Made by a program: the position numbers and the translations under genes. Under the pieces are notes generated by a model. It worked only from the letters and a program-made list of their open reading frames with translations, had not been told where the DNA came from and made no database searches. This document shows, one piece after another, positions 25,456-34,487 of a DNA stretch of 64,000 nt. The DNA comes from Nocardia tenerifensis NBRC 101015 (GTDB lineage Bacteria > Actinomycetota > Actinomycetes > Mycobacteriales > Mycobacteriaceae): the NCBI RefSeq assembly GCF_000308715.1, contig NZ_BAGH01000119.1:1-64000 (forward strand). The letters run 5' to 3'. The stretch's first letter is position 1. Every line of letters begins with the position of its first letter.

Positions 25456-25842
25456 TCACGGGTGGCGGGTTGCGAGGACGCAGAATTCGTTACCTTCGGG
25501 GTCTGCTAGGACGACCCAGGGGGCGTCTCCTTGGCCTACATCGGTGTGGTTGGCGCCCAGGGAGAGGAGGCGAGCTACTTCTTCGGATTGAGAGCGGTCG
25601 GTGGGGTTGATATCCAGGTGGAGGCGGTTTTTGGTGGTTTTGGGTTCGGGGACTTGGGCGAAGGTGAGGGTTGGAGGGATCGGGCCGAGGTGGGATTTGG
25701 GGTCGGGGAATTGAGGGGAGCCGATGGTGATCAGGTCGGGTTCTTCGGATTGGGTTTCGTAGTCGAGGACTGCGCACCAGACTTGGGCGAGGAGGGTGGG
25801 GTTGGTGCAGTCGATGGCTAGTTCGGTGAACTTGCTGGCCAT
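25456..25842 (-). CDS. VOC-superfamily (glyoxalase-like) protein
   Basis: A 128-residue protein whose ATG at 25842 follows a GGAGGAG ribosome binding site, so upstream in-frame extensions are not needed. It has the paired beta-alpha-beta-beta-beta modules of VOC proteins: KFTELAIDCTNPTLLAQVW in the first, RLHLDINPTDRSQSEEVARL and WVVLADPEGNEFCVL in the second. The DPEGNEFCV ending is the usual glyoxalase/bleomycin-resistance signature. The substrate is unknown. It is the first core-like gene after the island. Confidence 0.85.
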   Translation of the reverse strand: MASKFTELAIDCTNPTLLAQVWCAVLDYETQSEEPDLITIGSPQFPDPKSHLGPIPPTLTFAQVPEPKTTKNRLHLDINPTDRSQSEEVARLLSLGANHTDVGQGDAPWVVLADPEGNEFCVLATRHP

Positions 25843-26153
25843 GGCGGCTCCTCCGGAGGGGAGAGGCGGGTTTGGCAAAGGAGTCACGGTAGTCGTGGGG
25901 GCGGGTGGGCGCCTTTGAATTTGTGGCGGGGTTGGCGGGCTGTGGTGGCTGGGCGCGGGGAGGTTTCGAGGGCAGGGTCGGGTCCTCGGCGGTTCGTTGC
26001 GATCAAGCTGGTGTGCGGTGCACTCCGAATCCATGGTGCAAGCGAGTCGAGTAGCGGCTGTGGTGACGGCGGCGGGCGGCACAGCGTTCGCGGCGCGATC
26101 GGATTCGCCACCGTACCCTCGAACGCAGGACCGTAGACGAAGGGATTGACGGG
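25843..26153. promoter_or_regulatory. Divergent promoter region between VOC and GntR genes
   Basis: This 311-nt gap separates divergently transcribed genes and should hold both promoters. I could not pick a clear operator. Confidence 0.4.
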
Positions 26154-26615
26154 ATGGCCGAGCCGGCATACGTCACCATCGCCGAGGGGTATGCGCGGCA
26201 GATTCGCAATGGGGCACTCACGGATGAGGCTCAGCTGCCTAGTCATGCGGAACTTGCTGCACGACATGGGGTTTCACGCTCGGTAATTCGGCAGGCCATT
26301 CAGTTGCTGACCAGTCAGCAACTCGTACGGACGGTTCCGCGGCGCGGCACCTTTGTCATCGGCCAAAGGCCGGTAGCGAGGCCTGAAACCCCGGCACTGG
26401 ATGACGATGTCGATGAGATCCGTGCGGTCGCCCATCCGATTCGTCGCGCACAACTCGCCGGCAATCTGATCACCCACTACCAGTTGCGCATCGCCGAACT
26501 CTCCGGCATTCGGCAGACCGCGATCGAGGACGCACACGACCATGGCATGAGCATCGCCGACATCGGCGAACGACTCGGCTTGAGCAACGGCCACCTTCCG
26601 AGGGTTAGCCGCTAG
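26154..26615 (+). CDS. GntR-family transcriptional regulator
   Basis: A 153-residue protein. Residues 1-70 form the GntR winged helix: YVTIAEGYARQIRNGAL, LPSHAELAARHGVSRSVIRQ (recognition helix) and VPRRGTFV. The C-terminal part is short, with helices LAGNLITHYQLRIAEL and MSIADIGERLGLSNG that resemble a second helix-turn-helix, unlike the usual large UTRA or FCD effector domain. The stop codon lies at the IS630 target: T and A are the target dinucleotide and the G comes from the element. Removing the element still gives TAG, so the gene may be intact. It could control the divergent VOC gene. Confidence 0.8.
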   Translation: MAEPAYVTIAEGYARQIRNGALTDEAQLPSHAELAARHGVSRSVIRQAIQLLTSQQLVRTVPRRGTFVIGQRPVARPETPALDDDVDEIRAVAHPIRRAQLAGNLITHYQLRIAELSGIRQTAIEDAHDHGMSIADIGERLGLSNGHLPRVSR

Positions 26616-27746
26616 TGTGCTGAGTCGTTAATTCACACCCAGTTGTAGGGTGTGGTGGTGCCGACCCCGGGTCCGCGTGTCGCGGAGATCGTGTTGACCG
26701 AGTCCGAACGTGCCGAATTGAAGGGTTGGGTGCGGCGCCGCAAGACCTCTGCCGGGCTTGCGTTGCGGGCGAGGATCGTGTTGGCCGCTGCCGATGGTGG
26801 CTCGAATTCTGCTGTGGGGCAACGGATCGGGGTAGATCGTTCGACGGTGCGCAAGTGGCGTAACCGGTTCATCGAGCAGCGTTGTGACGGCTTGCTCGAC
26901 GAACCGCGTCCGGGTCGGCCTCGGTTGGTCGGCGACGCGAGGATCGAGGCGTTGATCACCGCAACTCTGGAGACCACACCGAAGACCGCGACGCATTGGT
27001 CGACACGGTCGATGGCCGAGCATCTGGGTTTATCGCAGTCGATGGTGTCGCGGGTCTGGCGGGCGTTCGGGCTGGCTCCGCACAAGCAGGACTCGTGGAA
27101 ACTGTCCACCGATCCGCTGTTCTGCGAGAAGGTCCGTGATGTGGTCGGGCTATATCTCGACCCGCCCGAGCGGGCACTGGTGCTGTGCGTGGATGAGAAG
27201 ACCCAGATTCAGGCACTCAACCGCACCCAGCCGATCTTCCCCATGCTGCCAGGTACCCCCGCACGCGTCAGCCACGACTACGTCCGTCACGGCACATCCA
27301 GCCTCTACGCCGCGCTGGATCTGACCACTGGCAAGGTCATCGGATCGCTGCACGCCCGCCACCGCGCCACCGAATTCCTTGCCTTCCTGCGAAAAATCGA
27401 CACCACCGTGCCCGCGGAACTCGACGTCCACCTGGTCCTCGACAACGCCTCCACCCATAAGACGCCCGCGGTAAAGCGTTGGCTTACAAGCCATCCCAGG
27501 TTCGTGCTGCACTTCACCCCGACCAGCAGCTCCTGGCTCAACCTCGTAGAACGCTGGTTCGCCGAACTGACCACCAAGAAACTACGACGCTCGACCCATC
27601 GATCCGTGCGCGAACTCAACAAAGACATCCGCGCCTGGATCGACGCCTGGAACGACAGCCCCCGACCCTACGTCTGGATCAAAACCGCCGACCAGATCCT
27701 CGAATCCATCGGCAACTACTGCCAACGAATTAACGACTCAGCACAC
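26615..27746 (+). mobile_element. IS630-family insertion sequence (1132 bp)
   Basis: Perfect 19-bp inverted repeats GTGTGCTGAGTCGTTAATT lie at 26615-26633 and 27728-27746, flanked by TA at 26613-26614 and 27747-27748, the target preference of the family. The element contains a single full-length transposase gene. It sits directly at the end of the GntR gene. Confidence 0.93.
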
Positions 27747-27749
27747 TAG
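26652..27749 (+). CDS. IS630-family transposase
   Basis: A 365-residue transposase from a GTG start. The N-terminal half has a winged-helix DNA-binding region (VGQRIGVDRSTVRKWRNRF, DEPRPGRPRLVGDARIEALI). The catalytic DDE domain has LVLCVDEKTQIQALNR (first Asp), VHLVLDNASTHKTPAVKRW (second Asp) and SWLNLVERWFAELTTKKLRR (Glu). Its stop reaches the end of the element. Intact and probably mobile. Confidence 0.93.
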   Translation: MVVPTPGPRVAEIVLTESERAELKGWVRRRKTSAGLALRARIVLAAADGGSNSAVGQRIGVDRSTVRKWRNRFIEQRCDGLLDEPRPGRPRLVGDARIEALITATLETTPKTATHWSTRSMAEHLGLSQSMVSRVWRAFGLAPHKQDSWKLSTDPLFCEKVRDVVGLYLDPPERALVLCVDEKTQIQALNRTQPIFPMLPGTPARVSHDYVRHGTSSLYAALDLTTGKVIGSLHARHRATEFLAFLRKIDTTVPAELDVHLVLDNASTHKTPAVKRWLTSHPRFVLHFTPTSSSWLNLVERWFAELTTKKLRRSTHRSVRELNKDIRAWIDAWNDSPRPYVWIKTADQILESIGNYCQRINDSAH

Positions 27750-27936
27750 CCAGAATGCAGCGAAACCGGCTCCAACCGCTAGCCCGGCAATGCGATCGCG
27801 GCGGCGAGCGCCTCCTCGGTCGCACGAACTAAAGGTCTGTACCAATCCCCGGCTCCCAATTGTGCACGCGAACAGTCTTTTCGGGCATCGAGCCGAACCC
27901 CAAGATAGCGAGTGATCATTCTCTACTCTGACCAGA

Positions 27937-28824
27937 GTGGCACTGAAACGACTGCATAGCCAGCGGCTCGACGGCAAGGTGGCGGTGGTGACGGGCGCGG
28001 CGTCGGGAATCGGCGCGGCGACGGCGCTGGAACTCGCCCGCCGCGGTGCGCCGCTGGCGTTGGCCGATATCGACGAGATCGGCATGCAGGCGACCGCCGA
28101 TCGGGTGGCGGGGTTGGGGGCGGAGGTCAGTACGCATGTGGTCGACGTCGGCGACCAGGACACGATCTACTACTTCGCCCATACCGTCGAAAGGCAATGG
28201 GGAAGAACGGATATCGTGATCAACAATGCCGGAGTCGGCGTGCTGGGCGACGGCGTGACGATCAGCGACGAGAGTCTGCGCTGGATCGTGGACATCAACT
28301 TCTGGGGCGTGGTGCACGGCACCCGCGCGTTCTTTCCGGTGCTGGAGCGAGCGGGCGGCGGCACCATCGTGAACGTGTCGAGCGTCTTCGGCCTTCTCGG
28401 CATGCCTTGCCAATCCGCCTACAGCGCAACCAACTTCGCGGTCTGCGGCTTCACCGAGTCGGTGCGGATGGAGTTGCGGCTGGCGGGGTCGCCGGTGCGG
28501 GTCATGGCGGTGCACCCGGGCGGTATTCGAACCAATATCGCGCGGTCCACCCGGATCGAGGGCACAGGTGTCGCCCGCGCGGAGTCCGCCTCGGCCAACG
28601 CCGAGATATTCGATCGGCTGGCGCGGACGACGCCGGAACAGGCAGCGTTGGCGATCGTCAATGGGATCCAAAGCGGCAGAACACGAGTGCGGATCGGTGC
28701 CGACGCGGTGCTGATGGACCTCGTTCAGCGCATGTTCCCCGTGGGATACCAGCGGATCATGACCGCGGCGATCCGATTCGGACTTCGCTTCGACCCGATG
28801 CTGAAAACCGAAGGGACATCATGA
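27937..28824 (+). CDS. SDR-family oxidoreductase with altered active site
   Basis: A 295-residue short-chain dehydrogenase from a GTG. Cofactor binding is VAVVTGAASGIGAATALEL, and INNAGVGVLG and IVNVSSVFG (catalytic Ser) are normal. The active-site YxxxK is replaced by Y-S-A-T-N: the codon after ACC is AAC, so the catalytic Lys is Asn. Activity may be lost or changed, or the gene may act as a regulator or partner. The stop overlaps the ATG of the crotonase gene (ATGA), so the two are coupled. Confidence 0.88.
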   Translation: MALKRLHSQRLDGKVAVVTGAASGIGAATALELARRGAPLALADIDEIGMQATADRVAGLGAEVSTHVVDVGDQDTIYYFAHTVERQWGRTDIVINNAGVGVLGDGVTISDESLRWIVDINFWGVVHGTRAFFPVLERAGGGTIVNVSSVFGLLGMPCQSAYSATNFAVCGFTESVRMELRLAGSPVRVMAVHPGGIRTNIARSTRIEGTGVARAESASANAEIFDRLARTTPEQAALAIVNGIQSGRTRVRIGADAVLMDLVQRMFPVGYQRIMTAAIRFGLRFDPMLKTEGTS

Positions 28825-29762
28825 TCCGTACCGACCGAGACGGCGCGGTCTTGACCGTGTGGCTCGACAACCCGCCTTACAACTTCCTCACCGGCGAGAT
28901 CATGACGGCCCTCGCAGACTTGCTCACTTCACTCGAGGGAGACGACTCGGTTCGCGCCGTAATATTCACCAGTGCGGTCGAGGACGTATTCGTGAGCCAC
29001 TACGACGTCGCCGAAATCCTCGAAGGCGCACAGGCTTCGCCGATCACCCTCACCCGCCGCAAAGCCGCCGCAGCCCTACACGCGAGCCGTGCCGCAGACC
29101 GTCTCCCCGGCGCACAGGCCGCCCTGGCTCGCGCGGGAGCCGGCGGCATCGCAGATCTGCGCCGCTATCACGAGGTGTGCCGCCGAATGCGTAACTCCGA
29201 CAAGGTCTTCGTGGCCGCGCTCAACGGCCGCACCCTCGGCGGCGGCTGCGAGCTGGCGCTGTCTTGCGATATCCGCCTGATGGCCGACGGCCCCTACGAG
29301 ATCGGCCAACCTGAGATCCTGGTGGGAATCATCCCGGGCGGCGGTGGCACGCAACTGCTTACGCGCGTGCTGGGCGCGGCGCGTGCGCTGGAACTGTGCC
29401 TGGAGGGCGCACCGATCACGCCCGCCCGCGCCCGTGACATCGGCCTCGTGCACCGTCTGGTCACACCGGCCGCACTGCAGAACGAGGCTCACCGCACCGC
29501 CGCCCGCCTCGCCCGCCGCTCACCGGTGGCCGTCGCGGCCCTCAAACGGGCCGTCTACGAGGGCGGCTCCGAAAGCCTAGACAGAGGAATGCATACCGAG
29601 CGCACCGGCTTCCTGGAGACCAGCTCGATCGAGACCGCCAAGCGCGCCATGGCCCGCTACCTCGAGGAAATCCGCGAGGTCGATCGCGACGGCCGTGACC
29701 TCGCCACCTTCATCGCCGACCGCCTGCCCCGCTGGATCGAGGGCAGCGTCGTCGAATTCTGA
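28821..29762 (+). CDS. Enoyl-CoA hydratase/isomerase family protein
   Basis: A 313-residue crotonase-fold protein, longer than the usual about 260 because of an insert at about residues 75-115. The oxyanion-hole segments are AALNGRTLGGGCELALSCDI and IIPGGGGTQLLTRVLGAARA. The N-terminus has the DNPPYNFLTGEIMTAL pattern. Substrate is likely a CoA thioester in beta-oxidation or aromatic or sterol degradation, but it cannot be named. It is coupled to the SDR gene upstream. The C-terminal extension may form the trimer interface. Confidence 0.88.
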   Translation: MIRTDRDGAVLTVWLDNPPYNFLTGEIMTALADLLTSLEGDDSVRAVIFTSAVEDVFVSHYDVAEILEGAQASPITLTRRKAAAALHASRAADRLPGAQAALARAGAGGIADLRRYHEVCRRMRNSDKVFVAALNGRTLGGGCELALSCDIRLMADGPYEIGQPEILVGIIPGGGGTQLLTRVLGAARALELCLEGAPITPARARDIGLVHRLVTPAALQNEAHRTAARLARRSPVAVAALKRAVYEGGSESLDRGMHTERTGFLETSSIETAKRAMARYLEEIREVDRDGRDLATFIADRLPRWIEGSVVEF

Positions 29763-29764
29763 AC

Positions 29765-30933
29765 TCACCCACGCTCATCGGGCCGGGGCAGGACCAGGGT
29801 GAGCCCGACCGCGGCGAGCGGCACGAAGCACATGACGGTCAAAACAGCCTGTGGCCCTGAGTGATCGGCGATCATGCCGAGCAACGGCACGAACAGTCCG
29901 CCGGCGCTCACCGCGAGCCCGAGGGTGACTCCGGCGGCAGTGCCCGGCCGACTCGGCAGATAGTCCTGCCCGAGCTTGACCAACACAGCGAACGGAATGT
30001 TCACGCACACACCGGTTATCGCAGCCACCGCGAGACCACTTGCGGACTCGGCACAAGCCGCAGCGCGGCGAGCGCGGGAAGTGCTGCGGCACTGCCGATT
30101 TGCAAGGTACGCAGCGTTCCGACGCGGTCCGCGATACGCCCACCGAGCAACGTGCCCGCCACACCACCCGCCATGAAGGCGGTCAACGCGGCCCCGCCGA
30201 GCGTGCGCGATCCACCGAGCGAGTTGATCCAGTACAGCGCGAGAAATGTGCTCAACCCGAACGAAATAATCGCGCGCACAACGGCAATGGCGGTCAAAAC
30301 CAGAAACGGCATCCATCGATCACGGCCGCCGTTCGAGTTAGCGGTGTGGCCCACAGCAAGCTGCCGCAACTGATGCCGCCACAGCACGAATCCCATCAGT
30401 ACCGCGGGCGGAATGAAGAACGCGGTGGCCCCGACGCCATAGGAGACGAGCGCCGGCGTCGCGAGCGCGGGCGCGAGGAAGAACCCGACGCTGCCGCCCG
30501 CCGCGAACAGGCTCATGGCCGACGCGCTGTTGCCCGCGTCCCGGCGCGCGTCCCGCCCGGCGGCCGGATGAAACGCGGCGACACCCACCCCGGACAGCAG
30601 CAACAACACCCACACCACGGGATACGTCGGCGCGAGCCCGGCCGCCCCGGCGCCGAGCCCGGCGACCGCCACCCCGACGGGCGCGAGCCACAGCAACCGC
30701 CACCGATCGGCGAGCAGGCCGAGAAAGGGCTGAGGCAGGGAACTGCCCAACGCCGCAGCCATGGCAAGGCCCGACGCGGCGACGTAGCTGTAGTCCCGCT
30801 CGAGCACGAAGAACGGAATACTCGCGGGCACCAAACCCTGATAGAAATCGTCCACCGCGTGCGCGATCACCCAGTACCGCATGCGTTTCCACGCGGATAC
30901 CGTCGTCGGCCCCACAACCCCTGTACTCACCAT
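29765..30933 (-). pseudogene. MFS transporter (Fsr-like), frameshifted
   Basis: From an ATG at 30933 the frame codes a transporter (YWVIAHAVDDFYQGLVPASI, LGLLADRW, the HPAAGR loop) through about 300 residues. It then ends in an unrelated tail at a stop near 30016. A second frame carries on with ESASGLAVAAITGVCVNIPF and the last helices to 29765. The break is between about 30040 and 30060. The protein resembles fosmidomycin-resistance-type efflux permeases. One single-base error in sequencing, or a true inactivating mutation, would explain this. It is divergent from the AraC gene at 30987. Confidence 0.85.
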
Positions 30934-30986
30934 ATGAGCAGCCTAGGAAGGCGCGAGCCAGCAGGCTTCCGATAAACTGCCATGAT

Positions 30987-31715
30987 ATGTCGATCTTCAG
31001 CCAGGATTCGACGGTGGCGAAAACGCTCACAAACGGATCGCGCATCCCTCGCCACCACCACGCCGAGCATCAGATTGTCTACCCGAGCGAGGGCGTGGCG
31101 GAGGTGCGGACGGAGGCGGGCAGCTGGATCGCCCCGGCGGATCGGGCGATCTGGATCCCCGCCGGCTACCGGCACGAGCACCACTTCTACGGTCCGACGC
31201 GGTTCCACACAGTGGGCTTCCCGTCCGAGCTGGCTCCGGACTGGACGACGCCGTCGGTGCTCGCGGTCCTGCCGCTGGTCCGCGAGCTGATCATCACCTG
31301 CTCGACCTCGCCCGACCTGCCCGACGCCGAACTCGTCGCCCTGCGCCGGGTCCTGCTCGATCAGCTGCGCCGCAGCCCCGAACAGCCGCTGCGGTTGCCG
31401 GCCGCAAGCGACGAGCGCCTCCGAAAGGCTTGCGCCCTGGTCGAATTCGACCTCACCCAGGTGTGGACGCTGGCGGGGCTCGGCCGCGCGGTCGGCGCGG
31501 GCGAACGCACGCTGACGCGCCTGTTCCGCACCGAATTCGGCATGACCTACCCGCAGTGGCGCACCCAGCTGCGCCTGCACAACGCGGTGCAACTACTCGC
31601 CGAGCAGATACCGGTGACCGTGGTCGCGCACCGCTGTGGCTGGTCGTCGGCCAGCGCGTTCATCGAGGTCTACCGTCGCACGCTCGGCCATACCCCCGGC
31701 GCACGCCTGAAATAG
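30987..31715 (+). CDS. AraC-family transcriptional regulator
   Basis: A 242-residue protein. The N-terminal half is a cupin-like sensor (HHHAEHQIVYPSEGVAEVR, WIPAGYRHEHHFYGPT). The C-terminal about 100 residues are two helix-turn-helix units: WTLAGLGRAVGAGERTLTRL and IPVTVVAHRCGWSSASAF, ending in the family motif YRRTLGHTPGA. It lies divergent to the MFS gene with a gap of only 53 nt, so it probably controls that gene and itself. No operator was identified. Confidence 0.9.
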   Translation: MSIFSQDSTVAKTLTNGSRIPRHHHAEHQIVYPSEGVAEVRTEAGSWIAPADRAIWIPAGYRHEHHFYGPTRFHTVGFPSELAPDWTTPSVLAVLPLVRELIITCSTSPDLPDAELVALRRVLLDQLRRSPEQPLRLPAASDERLRKACALVEFDLTQVWTLAGLGRAVGAGERTLTRLFRTEFGMTYPQWRTQLRLHNAVQLLAEQIPVTVVAHRCGWSSASAFIEVYRRTLGHTPGARLK

Positions 31716-31717
31716 AC

Positions 31718-32737
31718 CTATTCCTCGAACTGCGCTCGCTTCCAGTCACCGTACGGCTCATCGCGTTCCCGCACCGCTTCCCGGAAACCTTCTGTCGCCG
31801 CACGCAATTGGAACGCGTAGCCCTCGCGCGTGTGCCGGGAGATGCCGTCGAAGACGGTGCTGATCATGCCGGAGTTCGCGACGCCCTGCGCCAGCAGTGC
31901 GCTGTTGAGCGCGAGTTTCGCCATCACGAGCTGGTTGATCGGCATCCTGGCGATGCGTTCGAGCAACGCCTCGGTGCGCTCGTCGAGTTCGTCGGCGGGC
32001 GTGGACTCGACGGCGAGCCCCCACTCCTCGGCCTGCTTGCCGGACAGGCAGTCGCCGGTGAACAGCAGGCGCTTGGCGCGCTGGTCGCCGAGGCGGTGCG
32101 CCCACATGCCCGCGGCGGGGATGCCCCAGACGCGGGTGGGCGGATAACCGATCTTGGTGTCGTCGGCGCAGATGATCTGGTCGGCGTAGAGCGCGATGTC
32201 GGTGCCGCCGGCGACGGCGAAGCCGTGCAGCTTGGCTACGGTCGGCTTGTTGGCGTGCAGCAGGCTGGAGAAGCCGCGGTTGAACCGGCTCATCATCGCG
32301 TAGTCGACCATGGGATCCCATGTGCCCCAAGGGTTGTGGTTGCGGGCCTGAACCACGGGATCCAGCACGGTGCCGGTGGGGGAGTCCGCGGGCTCGCCGG
32401 GATCGAAGCCGTTCTCGGCGAACAGCGACAGGTCGTAGCCGCCGCAGAAGCCCTTGCCGCGGCCGGAGACCACCATCACGTGCACGCGCGGGTCGAGGTC
32501 GGCCCGCTCGACCGCGTGCGCGAGCTCGACGGGGGTGTCGGAGGTGATCGCGTTGCCGTGCTCGGGGCGGTTGAAGGTTATCCGCGCGATGCGGCCGGTG
32601 ACCTCGTAGGTGAGGGTGCGATAGGTGATCTCCGCCGGCGGCAGCGGGCGGTCGACCAACGGGGAGTCGGGGGCCTCGGTGAGTCCCTCGTACCAAGCGG
32701 CGGGGCGGGTACCGGAGTGATTCTCGAAATCTGACAA
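31718..32737 (-). CDS. Crotonase / enoyl-CoA hydratase family protein
   Basis: A 339-residue crotonase-fold protein from a TTG start at 32737, preceded by AGGAA. The fold elements are ITFNRPEHGNAITSDTP, VVSGRGKGFCGGYDLSLF (oxyanion hole), LHGFAVAGGTDIALYADQII and WGIPAAGMWAHRLG. It is longer than average owing to a loop around residues 105-150. It is divergent from the AidB-like acyl-CoA dehydrogenase, with 85 nt between, so they may be co-regulated in an acyl-CoA pathway. Confidence 0.88.
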   Translation of the reverse strand: MSDFENHSGTRPAAWYEGLTEAPDSPLVDRPLPPAEITYRTLTYEVTGRIARITFNRPEHGNAITSDTPVELAHAVERADLDPRVHVMVVSGRGKGFCGGYDLSLFAENGFDPGEPADSPTGTVLDPVVQARNHNPWGTWDPMVDYAMMSRFNRGFSSLLHANKPTVAKLHGFAVAGGTDIALYADQIICADDTKIGYPPTRVWGIPAAGMWAHRLGDQRAKRLLFTGDCLSGKQAEEWGLAVESTPADELDERTEALLERIARMPINQLVMAKLALNSALLAQGVANSGMISTVFDGISRHTREGYAFQLRAATEGFREAVRERDEPYGDWKRAQFEE

Positions 32738-32769
32738 GTGGGATTCCTGACTAGGCGATGGTGAACTGC

Positions 32770-32794
32770 TGACAGATATTACATACTTGTGTCA
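32770..32794. promoter_or_regulatory. TGACA-N15-TGTCA inverted repeat between crotonase and acyl-CoA dehydrogenase genes
   Basis: TGACA at 32770-32774 and TGTCA at 32790-32794 flank an AT-rich 15-nt centre in the 85-nt divergent promoter. A TetR-type site is plausible, but the arms are short. Confidence 0.3.
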
Positions 32795-32822
32795 ATCGTC
32801 GGAACGCTGTAATACTGATTTC

Positions 32823-34454
32823 ATGCCCACCCACGTGGTTACGAATCAGGTCCCCCCGCTCGTCGACTATGACGCCGCCGAGCAACCGGTGCTGCTCGAG
32901 GCTCTGCGCCGCGCGGGCGCCGAGCACGCCCTCGAAGAATTGCACGAGGTCGGCCGGTTGGCGGGCAGTGCGGAGGCTCTGGAACTCGGCGATCTGGCCG
33001 AGGCGCACCCGCCGATGCTGAAGACGCACGACCGTTACGGCAACCGGATCGATGAGGTCGTCTACGACCCCAGCTATCACACGCTGATGACGCACGCGGT
33101 CGGCTTCGGACTGCACGGCGCGGTGTGGGCGGACACCCGGCCGAATCCGCATCTGACGCGGGCCGCGAAGTTGAGCGTGTGGGGCCCCGTCGACGCCGGC
33201 CACGGCTGCCCGATCTCGATGACCTACGCCGTGGTGCCCGCGTTGCGCGCCGCCCCCGAGCTGGCCGCGCAGTACGAATCCCTCTTGTGCACAAAGGAAT
33301 ACGACCCCGGCCTGCGTGCGCCGCTGACCAAGCGCGGTCTGATCGCCGGGATGTCGATGACCGAGAAGCAGGGCGGCTCGGACGTTCGGGCCAACACGAC
33401 CACCGCGACCCCGACGCCCGACGGAACCTATCGGATCACCGGGCACAAGTGGTTCACCTCCGCGCCGATGTCGGATGTGTTCCTGGTGCTCGCGCAGGCG
33501 CCGGGCGGGCTCTCCTGCTTCTTCGTCCCGCGCGTGCTGCCCGACGGCACCCGCAATACCTTTGCGCTGCAACGACTCAAGGACAAGCTGGGCAATCACT
33601 CCAACGCGAGCAGCGAGGTCGAGTACGACAACACGGTCGGCTGGCTGGTCGGCGACGAGGGCCGCGGCGTGCCGACGATCATCGAGATGGTCAACCTGAC
33701 CCGCCTGGACTGCGTCCTCGGCACCGCGACCGGGATGCGCACCGGCGTCGCCGCGGCCGCGCACCACGCCGCGCACCGCAGCGCGTTCGGCGCGACGCTG
33801 GCCGACCAGCCCCTGATGCGCAATGTGCTCGCCGATCTGGCGATCGAAGCCGAGGCGGCGACCACGGTCGCGCTGTGGCTGGCCGACCTCACCGACCGTG
33901 CGACGGCGGGGGTGGACGGCGCCGATCGGTTGCGCCGTATCGCGTTGGCCGTGACCAAATACTATGTGTGCAAACGCGGCCCGATCCACGCCGCGGAGGC
34001 GCTGGAATGCTTGGGCGGCAACGGTTATGTGGAGGAATCGCGGATGCCTCGGCTCTATCGGGAGGCGCCGTTGATGTCGATCTGGGAGGGTTCGGGCAAT
34101 GTCGCCGCCCTCGACACCCTGCGGGCGATGGCGAAACAGCCGGAAACGCTCGACGCCTATTTCGAGGAAGTCAAACACGCCGCGGGGGCGGACGCGCACC
34201 TCGATGCCGCGATCGCGCGGCTGGAACGGCAATTCGGTGACTTCGACACCATCCAGCATCGCGCCCGCCGCGTCGTCGGCGATATGGCGCAGGTACTTCA
34301 GGCCTCGTTGCTCGTGCGCCACGGTCATCCCGCCGTCGCGGACGCGTTCACCGTCAGCAGACTCGGCGGCGAGCACGGCGATGTTTTCGGCACCCTACCG
34401 ACAGGTATCGACAGCGCCGCCATCATTCAGCGCGCGACACCCAAGACGGGTTAG
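32823..34454 (+). CDS. AidB-like acyl-CoA dehydrogenase
   Basis: A 543-residue flavoprotein from the ATG at 32823. The length, the N-terminal HPPMLKTHDRYGNRIDEVVY and the internal GMSMTEKQGGSDVRANTT and HKWFTSAPMSDVFLVLAQ are those of AidB/isovaleryl-CoA dehydrogenase-like proteins. FAD binding is shown by VARAECLGGN-like ALECLGGNGYVEESRMPRLY and an IWEGSGNVAALD sequence near the C-terminus. AidB protects DNA from alkylation damage in E. coli; many actinobacterial versions are of unknown use. It is divergent from the crotonase gene. Confidence 0.92.
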   Translation: MPTHVVTNQVPPLVDYDAAEQPVLLEALRRAGAEHALEELHEVGRLAGSAEALELGDLAEAHPPMLKTHDRYGNRIDEVVYDPSYHTLMTHAVGFGLHGAVWADTRPNPHLTRAAKLSVWGPVDAGHGCPISMTYAVVPALRAAPELAAQYESLLCTKEYDPGLRAPLTKRGLIAGMSMTEKQGGSDVRANTTTATPTPDGTYRITGHKWFTSAPMSDVFLVLAQAPGGLSCFFVPRVLPDGTRNTFALQRLKDKLGNHSNASSEVEYDNTVGWLVGDEGRGVPTIIEMVNLTRLDCVLGTATGMRTGVAAAAHHAAHRSAFGATLADQPLMRNVLADLAIEAEAATTVALWLADLTDRATAGVDGADRLRRIALAVTKYYVCKRGPIHAAEALECLGGNGYVEESRMPRLYREAPLMSIWEGSGNVAALDTLRAMAKQPETLDAYFEEVKHAAGADAHLDAAIARLERQFGDFDTIQHRARRVVGDMAQVLQASLLVRHGHPAVADAFTVSRLGGEHGDVFGTLPTGIDSAAIIQRATPKTG

Positions 34455-34487
34455 CGGAAACCGGGCCGTGGCGTGCATCGATAGCCA

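Noticed and set aside
31430-32734. A 434-codon plus-strand frame antisense to the crotonase gene
   Set aside because: The opposite strand has clear crotonase motifs and a ribosome binding site; the plus-strand translation is repetitive Val/Gly/Arg.
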